Under the pieces are notes generated by a model. The model was not told the origin of the DNA. It did no database searches and was given only the letters and a program-made list of their open reading frames with translations. From Deltaproteobacteria bacterium (GTDB taxonomy: Bacteria > Desulfobacterota > Desulfobacteria > Desulfobacterales > Desulfatirhabdiaceae), in the NCBI GenBank assembly GCA_016219185.1, contig JACRBZ010000072.1, positions 62,001 to 126,000 of the forward strand: 64,000 bases of DNA, given 5' to 3'. Both the position numbers and the translations under genes were made by a program. Numbering within the stretch: the first letter of the stretch is position 1; every line of letters begins with the position of its first letter. This document shows, piece by piece, positions 58,323-64,000 of the stretch.

Positions 58323-60059
58323 TTACCAGTTGAATACCTGGTCCAGTTCTTCGTCTTTTACCTGAAATATGACGTTGTGCGGAGCCAGGGACTCTTTTTT
58401 GAAGTATTCCGGAAGCCGGTCATCCTTGCTGGTGAAACCGGCTCTGGCATTAAAATCTCTTTCGTTTGTCAAAATGGATTTGCCCAGAGCGACCACATCA
58501 TTGCCGGTAAGATTCTGCCCGGTAAAGGCGCTGAGAATGTCCACCAGCGACTGAAACGTATCCGGCTGATCCAGAATGGCAAAGGCGATAAACAGACACA
58601 TGCCGGAGGCATCGATGGCCGCGGTGGCGATCTGAAGGTTTCGGGACAGTTCAATCTGGCCTTCGGGTTTCAAGGCATTGACGTTTCCGCCGACGCCCAG
58701 AACATTTGCCGTTACCGCATACCCTGCGGTATGATCCGCGCCCATTGTGGAGGTTGCGTACGTCACCCCCATGCCCTGGACAGCCCGGGGGTCGTAGGCC
58801 GGCATGGACTGGTTTTTAACCACCGGCACCCTTTCGATGCCGAAAACCTTTCCGGTCAGGCCGGCGCCGTTTCCCAGAATACGCCCCAGATGGGTGCCCT
58901 TTCCCACTTCCTTGATCAGGTTGATGGCGGCTTCGAAATCTCCGAATTTTGCCAGTCCCGCCTCCATGGCGACTGCAATCGTTGCACCCATCTCAATGGT
59001 ATCGATGCCGTAATCATCATCCAGAAGGTCCATCATGGCGATGGCATTCAGATCATCGATACCGCAGTTGCCGCCATGGGCCCAGACGGTTTCATATTCC
59101 GGCTGCTTGGTCAGAAAATTTCCGTCCTTGTCCACGAAAGTTCCGGAGCAGCGAATCACACAGCCTTTGTGGCAGCCGTGAGTGGCGCTGCCACCCCTGG
59201 CTTTTTCAAGTTCGGCCAGGGCTTCACCGCTGATTTTGGCAGCTCCTGCGAATTGTCCTTGCTTGAAATTATACGTCGGATAACCGCCGGCTTCATTGAT
59301 CACGTTGGTGAGTACATTGGTGCCATACGCGGGAAGACCTTCGCCGGTAACCGGATGCTTGCGCAGGCCCTGAACAAAATTTTTATTGGCTTCCTTGAAT
59401 TTTTCGACATCTTTTGCGCTACGCATGGGCATTTCCGAATCATCCAGAACAATGACCTTGATCTGTTTGGATCCCATGACCGCGCCAACACCGCCGCGTC
59501 CGGCATGGCGGGTGGGCCGCTGTTCCATGTCCGTTACCGCAACCGTTGCCGAAGCCATTTTCATCTCACCGGCCGGCCCGATGGAGATGCACGCCACCTT
59601 GTCTCCGTATTCGCCCTTGATCTTATCCACAAGTGCATAATTGCCAAGCATTTTCAGGCTGTTATCCGGAGTGATCTTCACCCCGTCCTTGTTGATGAAT
59701 ACTTTGTACAGGGTATCATCCTTGGGTTTTCCCTCCAGAATGATGGCGGCATACCCGAGCCTTGCCAGCACCTGTGCCCCCTGGCCCCCGGAATTGGCTT
59801 CCTTGATGCCGCCGGTCAACGGACTTTTACATCCGACAGAGAGCCGCCCGGACATGGCGGCTGCGGAACCACTCAGCAGTCCGGGTGCAATCACCAGTTT
59901 GTTGTCCTCACCCAGGGGGTGACACAGGGGCGGCACTTCTTTGGAGACGACCGCGGATGTCATGGCGCGTCCGCCAAGTCCGGCATAATTTCCTGTGGGC
60001 TCAATCCGGATTGCCGGACCATTTTCAGCGCCCATATTGATTCTGAGAATTTGATCCAT
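58323..60059 (-). CDS. Aldehyde:ferredoxin oxidoreductase (AOR) family tungsten/molybdenum enzyme
   Basis: A 578-residue member of the AOR family, in which a tungsto- or molybdopterin and one [4Fe-4S] cluster oxidise aldehydes, or other substrates, with ferredoxin. Seen: the N-terminal cofactor region (TGNYAGLGGRAMTS, GKSPLTGG-like CKSPLTGGIKEAN), RHAGRGGVGAVMGSK, and four cluster cysteines Cys296, Cys300, Cys304 (spacing CxxxCxxxC) and Cys488 (ASGMCLF). The CxxxC spacing differs from the CxxC of Pyrococcus AOR and is found in other subfamilies, so substrate assignment is not possible. The ATG at 60059 has AAAGGAGG. It is preceded by a structured leader (60099-60170). Confidence 0.93.
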   Translation of the reverse strand: MDQILRINMGAENGPAIRIEPTGNYAGLGGRAMTSAVVSKEVPPLCHPLGEDNKLVIAPGLLSGSAAAMSGRLSVGCKSPLTGGIKEANSGGQGAQVLARLGYAAIILEGKPKDDTLYKVFINKDGVKITPDNSLKMLGNYALVDKIKGEYGDKVACISIGPAGEMKMASATVAVTDMEQRPTRHAGRGGVGAVMGSKQIKVIVLDDSEMPMRSAKDVEKFKEANKNFVQGLRKHPVTGEGLPAYGTNVLTNVINEAGGYPTYNFKQGQFAGAAKISGEALAELEKARGGSATHGCHKGCVIRCSGTFVDKDGNFLTKQPEYETVWAHGGNCGIDDLNAIAMMDLLDDDYGIDTIEMGATIAVAMEAGLAKFGDFEAAINLIKEVGKGTHLGRILGNGAGLTGKVFGIERVPVVKNQSMPAYDPRAVQGMGVTYATSTMGADHTAGYAVTANVLGVGGNVNALKPEGQIELSRNLQIATAAIDASGMCLFIAFAILDQPDTFQSLVDILSAFTGQNLTGNDVVALGKSILTNERDFNARAGFTSKDDRLPEYFKKESLAPHNVIFQVKDEELDQVFNW

Positions 60060-60098
60060 AGATAATCCTCCTTTTGTGGGTTGTTTGTGAAAGTATGC

Positions 60099-60170
60099 AC
60101 GAATCAGTCGGTCAGGGTATGACCGACAGGAAACTTTATGGTGTCTGATTCGTATTTTGTTAGAGACACC
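60099..60170 (-). promoter_or_regulatory. Structured 5' leader of the AOR gene, candidate riboswitch or operator cluster
   Basis: Three perfect complementary pairs lie 40-110 bases upstream of the AOR start. In the RNA (minus strand): GGTGTCT pairs with AGACACC (60164-60170 with 60140-60146); ACGAATCA pairs with TGATTCGT (60146-60153 with 60099-60106); GTCGGTCA pairs with TGACCGAC around a five-base loop (60120-60127 with 60107-60114). The ACGAATC arm sits in the loop of the first hairpin, so the three helices form a pseudoknot or exclude one another. I could not match it to a named riboswitch. DNA-binding dyads are the alternative. Confidence 0.5.
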
Positions 60171-60212
60171 GTCCATGCTTCGCTATGTTAAAAAAAACAG
60201 GTTTGATTGCAT

Positions 60213-60239
60213 AAAAAAAAACTTTTCGGACCGGCCGAA
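60213..60239 (-). terminator. Small hairpin plus nine-T run downstream of serC
   Basis: On the minus strand TTCGG-loop-CCGAA is followed, after AAG, by nine T (60213-60221). It lies between serC and the AOR leader and could be a second terminator for serC or an attenuator of a longer AOR transcript. Confidence 0.45.
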
Positions 60240-60289
60240 GATAGGGATTACCGCCTTGGGTCGGTCTTTAAAAATACAAGAATTGGGAA

Positions 60290-60320
60290 CCTTTGCTCAC
60301 CCCACGGGCGTGAGCAAAGG
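60290..60320 (-). terminator. Hairpin just after serC
   Basis: An 11-base perfect inverted repeat (CCTTTGCTCAC with GTGAGCAAAGG) around a nine-base GC-rich loop, 10 bases after the serC stop. No T-run follows directly; the T-run element at 60213-60239 lies further on. Confidence 0.65.
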
Positions 60321-60330
60321 TAAGGCGGAT

Positions 60331-61419
60331 CTATCCGTTTTTCCGTTCAAACGTGATCATGAAATCTGCCAGTGTCTGAACCGACGCCAGCGTCGTTGCA
60401 TTATAGATGGAGGCTCTGCATCCGCCGACGGAACGGTGTCCTTTAAGTCCGCCGAAATCATTGGCCAGAGCTTCCTGAACAAATTGTTTTTCAAGGTCTT
60501 CCGATGGGAGCCGGAACGTCACGTTCATCAGGGACCTGCTGGAAAGATCGGCGGTTCCCTGATAAAAGCGGCTTTTATCCATCACATCATAAAGACATTT
60601 TGCTTTTTTCCGGTTAATGGCATCCATATTTTCCAGGCCGCCAATGGTTTCTTCCAGCCATTTCATCACTAACTGAATGGTATAAACCCCGAAACACGGT
60701 GGGGTGTTGTACATGGAATTTTTTGATGCATGGGTGGTGTATTTCAGCATCGTGGGAATGTTTTTGGGAGTGCGCTTTAGCATGTCATCCCGAATGATGA
60801 CCACACAGACTCCGGCCGGGCCGATGTTTTTCTGGGCCCCGGCATAGATCAGGCCAAATGGCTTGACATCAAAGGGTCTGCTCATAAAGTCCGAAGACAT
60901 GTCGGCAACCAGCGGGCCGCCTTTGACATCGGGATAGACCGGCCACTGCGTACCTTTAATCGTATTGTTGGAAGTAATATGGACGTAGGCGGCTTTCGGG
61001 CTGTAAGCGATATTTTCCGGAATATAACAAAACCCCCTGTCTTCGGAAGAGGCGACAACCTTAATATTTTTTTCCAGAAGCTGGGCTTCCTGAATGGCTT
61101 TGGTGGCCCAGGTGCCGGTATTCACGTAATCGGCGGAATCCGAGTCTGTCAAACAATTCATGGGAATCATGGCAAACTGCAGGCTGGCGCCGCCCTGAAG
61201 AAACAAAACCTGATACGTGTCATCCAGCTTCAGCAGTCTACGGATTCTGGCAATGGCATCGTTGATCACATCATCAAACCATTTGGACCGGTGGCTGACT
61301 TCGGTAATGGACATGCCGGAGCCCTTGAAATTCAGAAACGATTCCTGAATTTCCTGTAGAACCGGAAGGGGGAGGGCCGCAGGCCCGGCGTTAAAGTTGT
61401 GAATACGTTTTTCAGACAT
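60331..61419 (-). CDS. serC: Phosphoserine aminotransferase
   Basis: A 362-residue class V aminotransferase of the SerC group, converting 3-phosphohydroxypyruvate to phosphoserine in serine synthesis (and acting in pyridoxine synthesis in some bacteria). Marks: HNFNAGPAALP at the N-terminus, QGGASLQFAMIPMN, and the PLP-Lys motif IYAGAQKNIGPAG; the tail GGLKGHRSVGGCRASIYNA is typical. Length is standard. The ATG at 61419 has TGGAGG; an upstream ATG at 61467 gives an unlikely extension. No serA or serB neighbour is present. Confidence 0.96.
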   Translation of the reverse strand: MSEKRIHNFNAGPAALPLPVLQEIQESFLNFKGSGMSITEVSHRSKWFDDVINDAIARIRRLLKLDDTYQVLFLQGGASLQFAMIPMNCLTDSDSADYVNTGTWATKAIQEAQLLEKNIKVVASSEDRGFCYIPENIAYSPKAAYVHITSNNTIKGTQWPVYPDVKGGPLVADMSSDFMSRPFDVKPFGLIYAGAQKNIGPAGVCVVIIRDDMLKRTPKNIPTMLKYTTHASKNSMYNTPPCFGVYTIQLVMKWLEETIGGLENMDAINRKKAKCLYDVMDKSRFYQGTADLSSRSLMNVTFRLPSEDLEKQFVQEALANDFGGLKGHRSVGGCRASIYNATTLASVQTLADFMITFERKNG

Positions 61420-61852
61420 GAAATTCCTCCAAAAATGGATAAAAAAATAACGGCATAAAGAATACACCCCCTGTTTTTTGCATCCGCGTAACAGGGGAAA
61501 AGATCAAATTATGATAAAGGATATATTTGAACTTTCGGCCGATAGATGTCAAATAGAATTTGAGGCGGTTGGCAGGTTGGCAAGACAAAAAGCGTTACAG
61601 TCGGGTTAGTTCCGTTGATTACATCTTCTTGTCATGGTAGCGAAGTGAGGGACCGATGAATTGAAATACATGCCCACACAAAATATTGAGGTTGTCGAAG
61701 CAAAAAAAGGGGATGGCGATCTCGTTTAAAGGTCGCATCCCCCAAAATGCAGAACAAGTGATGAGGAGTTTAGCAGAAGATCAGTCCTCATAAAAGAAAA
61801 AACGGAATACGCTGACCATCGAGGCTGATGGCAGCAAACGAAATTACAACGG
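61420..61852. other. Intergenic region between the DUF362 gene and serC
   Basis: 433 bases. It contains the DUF362-gene terminator at 61702-61742, an inverted repeat ATGAGGA...TCCTCAT around 61761-61792, and a hairpin CCCCTGTT...AACAGGGG (61468-61475 with 61490-61497) in the probable serC leader. A TTGACA on the minus strand (61547-61552) could be the serC -35, but the -10 is poor. No small gene is supported. Confidence 0.55.
61702..61742 (-). terminator. Rho-independent terminator of the DUF362 gene
   Basis: On the minus strand a GC-rich hairpin (GGGGATGCGA with TCGCCATCCCC, one bulge) is followed at once by seven T (61702-61708). It lies about 110 bases after the DUF362 stop and is the most canonical terminator in the window. 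Confidence 0.75.
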
Positions 61853-63181
61853 CTAAACAACCCGGAATAAGGACTCATCGAATTCAGGCTTGCCCTCATA
61901 CCGGCTCATGAAAAAACCGGGAAGAAGGTCCAGGCTTTCAAACAGGCCGGGATCCACTTCAATACCCGCCTGATGTAGGGCTTTGACGATATCGGCTGGT
62001 TTGGGAGGGCAGCCCTTGACCGGAATCATTTCCTGAATATCCGGATGATCCTTGTTGGCCTTGTACATGCATTTTCCCAGAAGGATGGTTTTTTTCATTC
62101 CCGGCGTGGGTTTCATGGCTTTGCCTGTCAGGATTTCCACTTCATCCCAGGGCCGGCCCTTCCAGGCATAACGAATGGCTGAAAGAACCAGGCCGTTGAC
62201 CCCGGAGCAGTAGGTGCACATGGACAGATCGTATTTGCGGTAGGAAATCCCTTTGATGCCCATGTTGGCCAGCGGCACGGGCAAAGAATTCATGGGCGCA
62301 TTCGAATAGTGAAAATCGTATTCATGGCGAAATGTCACTGTTTCCAAAGGCTCTCCTTTGATTTCAATCGTCGAAAGGTCTGCTGGGATGCCTTTTCTGG
62401 CCGCCGCATGCGCCAGGTGCGGCACATCGCATGGCGCATGCCCCAGCGCGGATGCAGCCACCATGTCCGCGGCCAGAACATCGGATGACGCCACCAGGAT
62501 GTTGCTTCGCCGCATTTTCCCATCAAAGCCCGGGCCGCGCTCATTCGTGAAGATGCCGTCAATGAGGGTCAGCATGGGCGGCAGGGGGTCTGCCAGACGC
62601 GCCACCATGACGTTCAGGTCCACCGCCGGATCCAGGCTGTGGCATTTTTTCCGGGATGCGATATCGATGGTTCCTTTCAGGTTTTTGATGCCCAGGCTGA
62701 CAGTGGTCTGGTTATGGGTTTTCATTACCGGAAGGTTCACCACAAAATCGCTGTCCAGGATCTCGGTGCTGTAGCTTAAGCAAATGCCATCCCCAAGATC
62801 CTTTTTCTGAAACGGCCGGTCCCACAGGTTCACGTAATTAACGCCGTAACGCTGTTTCAGGGTTTCGTAGCCAAGGGTATGAAAGGCATGGGCCGGCGTT
62901 TTGTCATCCTTGGGATCCATGACTACCATGCCTTCCCCGATGGTGATATGATCAATGCCTTTTTCCTTCAGCAAGACCACCATGTCTTCCACCACGCGGG
63001 ATGTGGTGATGACGCCCCATTTGGGAAAAGGGGTGGCCCGGGTCCAGAAGACGATATTGGGCTTGATGAATACTTTGGCGCCTCGGGGCAGGTGGTCCAG
63101 GCCGCAAGAAAGTTCAACAACTTTTCGAACGGATTCCAGGGGCTTTTCATAGCGGACAATTGCAACACACGACTTCATCAT
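61853..63181 (-). CDS. DUF362 family protein
   Basis: A 442-residue DUF362 protein. Family text: VFIKPNIVFWTRATPF, DFVVNLPVMKTHNQTTVSLGIKNLKGT in parts, and DLNVMVARLADPLPPMLTLIDG. The C-terminal third carries cysteines (CTYC near the DLS segment, GKCMYK and KGCPPKP) that could bind an iron-sulfur cluster, as suggested for several family members. No signal peptide. Function unknown; these proteins are common in anaerobes. The ATG at 63181 has AAAGGAG; a TTG one codon upstream is possible. It lies upstream of serC but is separated by a terminator. Confidence 0.88.
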   Translation of the reverse strand: MMKSCVAIVRYEKPLESVRKVVELSCGLDHLPRGAKVFIKPNIVFWTRATPFPKWGVITTSRVVEDMVVLLKEKGIDHITIGEGMVVMDPKDDKTPAHAFHTLGYETLKQRYGVNYVNLWDRPFQKKDLGDGICLSYSTEILDSDFVVNLPVMKTHNQTTVSLGIKNLKGTIDIASRKKCHSLDPAVDLNVMVARLADPLPPMLTLIDGIFTNERGPGFDGKMRRSNILVASSDVLAADMVAASALGHAPCDVPHLAHAAARKGIPADLSTIEIKGEPLETVTFRHEYDFHYSNAPMNSLPVPLANMGIKGISYRKYDLSMCTYCSGVNGLVLSAIRYAWKGRPWDEVEILTGKAMKPTPGMKKTILLGKCMYKANKDHPDIQEMIPVKGCPPKPADIVKALHQAGIEVDPGLFESLDLLPGFFMSRYEGKPEFDESLFRVV

Positions 63182-63487
63182 CAACTTCTCCTTTTATCTG
63201 TAAAGTCATAAAAAAATAATGCAAGCCCCCAGCATATCGAACAAGGCATGTTGAAGGAAAACATTATCTTTGATATTCAAGCGTTACCCGGACATTGATT
63301 ATGACCGGCTTATATCCTTCATTGTCGCTGTATGGCCCGGAAATTTCTAAACAAAAACAGTTTATGGGCTTGCCGAAGCGTCAATTTTCAATCCTACCCT
63401 AAAAGATTGATGAATATGAGTCAATAATAAAACGAACGATGGTTCATTTTTCTTGACTTTGTTTCTTCTTGTGAGTATTTGAGGAAA
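63182..63487. other. Divergent region between the DUF362 and histidine phosphatase genes
   Basis: 306 AT-rich bases between divergent genes. The GAGGAAA ribosome site of the phosphatase lies at its right end. A TTGACT-17-TATTTG pair sits so close to the ATG that it cannot be the promoter of a message with that ribosome site. I saw nothing else. Confidence 0.4.
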
Positions 63488-64000
63488 ATGGGAATTTTAT
63501 ATTTCATTCGTCATGGTCAGGCATCTTTCGGCCAAAAGAATTATGACCGGCTATCGCCTGCGGGAATTCAGCAGGCGCGGATTCTCGGAGAATATCTGGC
63601 CGGCATTCGGATTGCTTTTCATGAAGCCTACTGCGGTGAAATGGTGCGTCAGCAGCATACCGCCCAGGAAGTGATAACCGGCTTTGCATCCGCAGGGCTT
63701 GAGTTCCCGTCTCCATTGACGCAAGCAGCATTTGATGAATATGATGCGTTTACGGTATGGAAGAATCAAACGAATAAAATGATTCAAGAAAAGGTGCTGC
63801 TGCCCGAAGAAATAGATCAGGCGCGAACGGACAAACGGAAATTCCAGCAGTTATTTGAGCGGGTCATGATGCGTTGGATATCCGGAGATCATGACGATCC
63901 GGGAAATATTCGCTGGAAAGATTTTGTTGACCGCGTTCTGGAAGGCATCACGGCCCTGACCACCTGTCACGGTTCCGGCCAGCACATTGCCGTTTTTACG
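63488..64000 (+). CDS. Histidine phosphatase (phosphoglycerate-mutase-like), partial at window end
   Basis: The first 171 residues of a histidine-phosphatase-superfamily protein; the frame is open to the window edge. The N-terminus MGILYFIRHGQASFG holds the RHG motif with the phosphorylated His. Next come LSPAGIQQARILGEYL and the proton-donor region, here CGEMVRQQHTAQ in place of the usual SSDLxRTRQTA. Near the end HGSGQHIAVFT leads into the second catalytic His block. The substrate is not predictable. The ATG has GAGGAAA directly upstream. Confidence 0.9.
   Translation, partial: MGILYFIRHGQASFGQKNYDRLSPAGIQQARILGEYLAGIRIAFHEAYCGEMVRQQHTAQEVITGFASAGLEFPSPLTQAAFDEYDAFTVWKNQTNKMIQEKVLLPEEIDQARTDKRKFQQLFERVMMRWISGDHDDPGNIRWKDFVDRVLEGITALTTCHGSGQHIAVFT

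Noticed and set aside
58014..60065. A very long plus-strand open frame (683 codons) opposite the AOR gene
   Set aside because: It mirrors the AOR coding frame, has no recognisable domain or ribosome site, and starts inside dppA. It is an antisense shadow created by codon bias.
63452..63480. TTGACT-17-TATTTG as promoter of the histidine phosphatase
   Set aside because: The start point would fall at or after the GAGGAAA ribosome site directly before the ATG at 63488, so this site could not serve that message.

Overview
The window reads as a chromosomal segment of a Gram-negative anaerobe of deltaproteobacterial (Desulfobacterota, Desulfobacteraceae-like) type. This is an inference from gene content: lpxC for lipid A, a tungsten/molybdenum aldehyde:ferredoxin oxidoreductase-family enzyme, a DUF362 protein, a GlnD-GlnB-GlnA nitrogen set behind a sigma-54 promoter, a TauE/SafE exporter tied to an array of single-domain response regulators, and a PrkA/YeaH/SpoVR stress cluster. 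No tRNA, rRNA, CRISPR array, insertion sequence or phage gene was seen. Genes are dense and mostly arranged in short operons.

Layout. 1-4554 (minus): an SDR/DUF2867 oxidoreductase, then a Cache-PAS histidine kinase and its response regulator, which is cut by the window edge. 4808-9455 (plus): a near-perfect -24/-12 promoter, then glnD-glnB (ATGA overlap) and glnA. 9476-10916: two membrane proteins (DedA, DUF554). 11098-11715 (minus): an unknown protein with a recombinase-like tail. 12180-20495 (plus): a second sigma-54-like promoter and leader hairpin, then receiver, kinase, three receivers, TauE/SafE exporter, small membrane protein, and a PEP-synthase-like protein without the PEP barrel. 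20550-22726: a methyltransferase facing an HD-GYP regulator. 22907-30614 (minus): PrkA, YeaH/DUF444 and SpoVR with a second, divergent PrkA-like ATPase at the end. 30694-35747 (minus): AMIN protein, cydAB, DUF4390, lpxC. 36080-42857 (plus): hydantoinase/oxoprolinase protein, histone-deacetylase-like amidohydrolase with a C-terminal zinc ribbon, glycerophosphodiesterase, Nudix hydrolase, PtsP (EI-Ntr). 42992-52770: a surface-polysaccharide region with a three-module GH18-like/NodB/GT2 protein, two tandem GH26 proteins, a GT2-methyltransferase pair and a GT-C/GT2 fusion. 52728-58147 (minus): a dipeptide/oligopeptide ABC operon in which dppB has an internal deletion and dppF a one-base frameshift. 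58323-63181 (minus): AOR-family enzyme behind a structured leader, serC, DUF362 protein. 63488-end: a histidine phosphatase cut by the window end.

How the parts fit. Nitrogen status would be sensed by GlnD/GlnB and act on GlnA, which keeps its adenylylation tyrosine. PtsP is the entry enzyme of the nitrogen-type phosphotransfer chain, but no NPr or EIIA-Ntr partner lies here. The features most worth following are: the AOR leader, whose complementary segments could form a pseudoknot; the receiver-array/TauE/PEP-synthase-like island; the three-module polysaccharide protein with a GH18-like module lacking its catalytic glutamate; the four-gene PrkA-YeaH-SpoVR-PrkA' cluster; and the decaying peptide transporter beside intact dppA, dppC and dppD.
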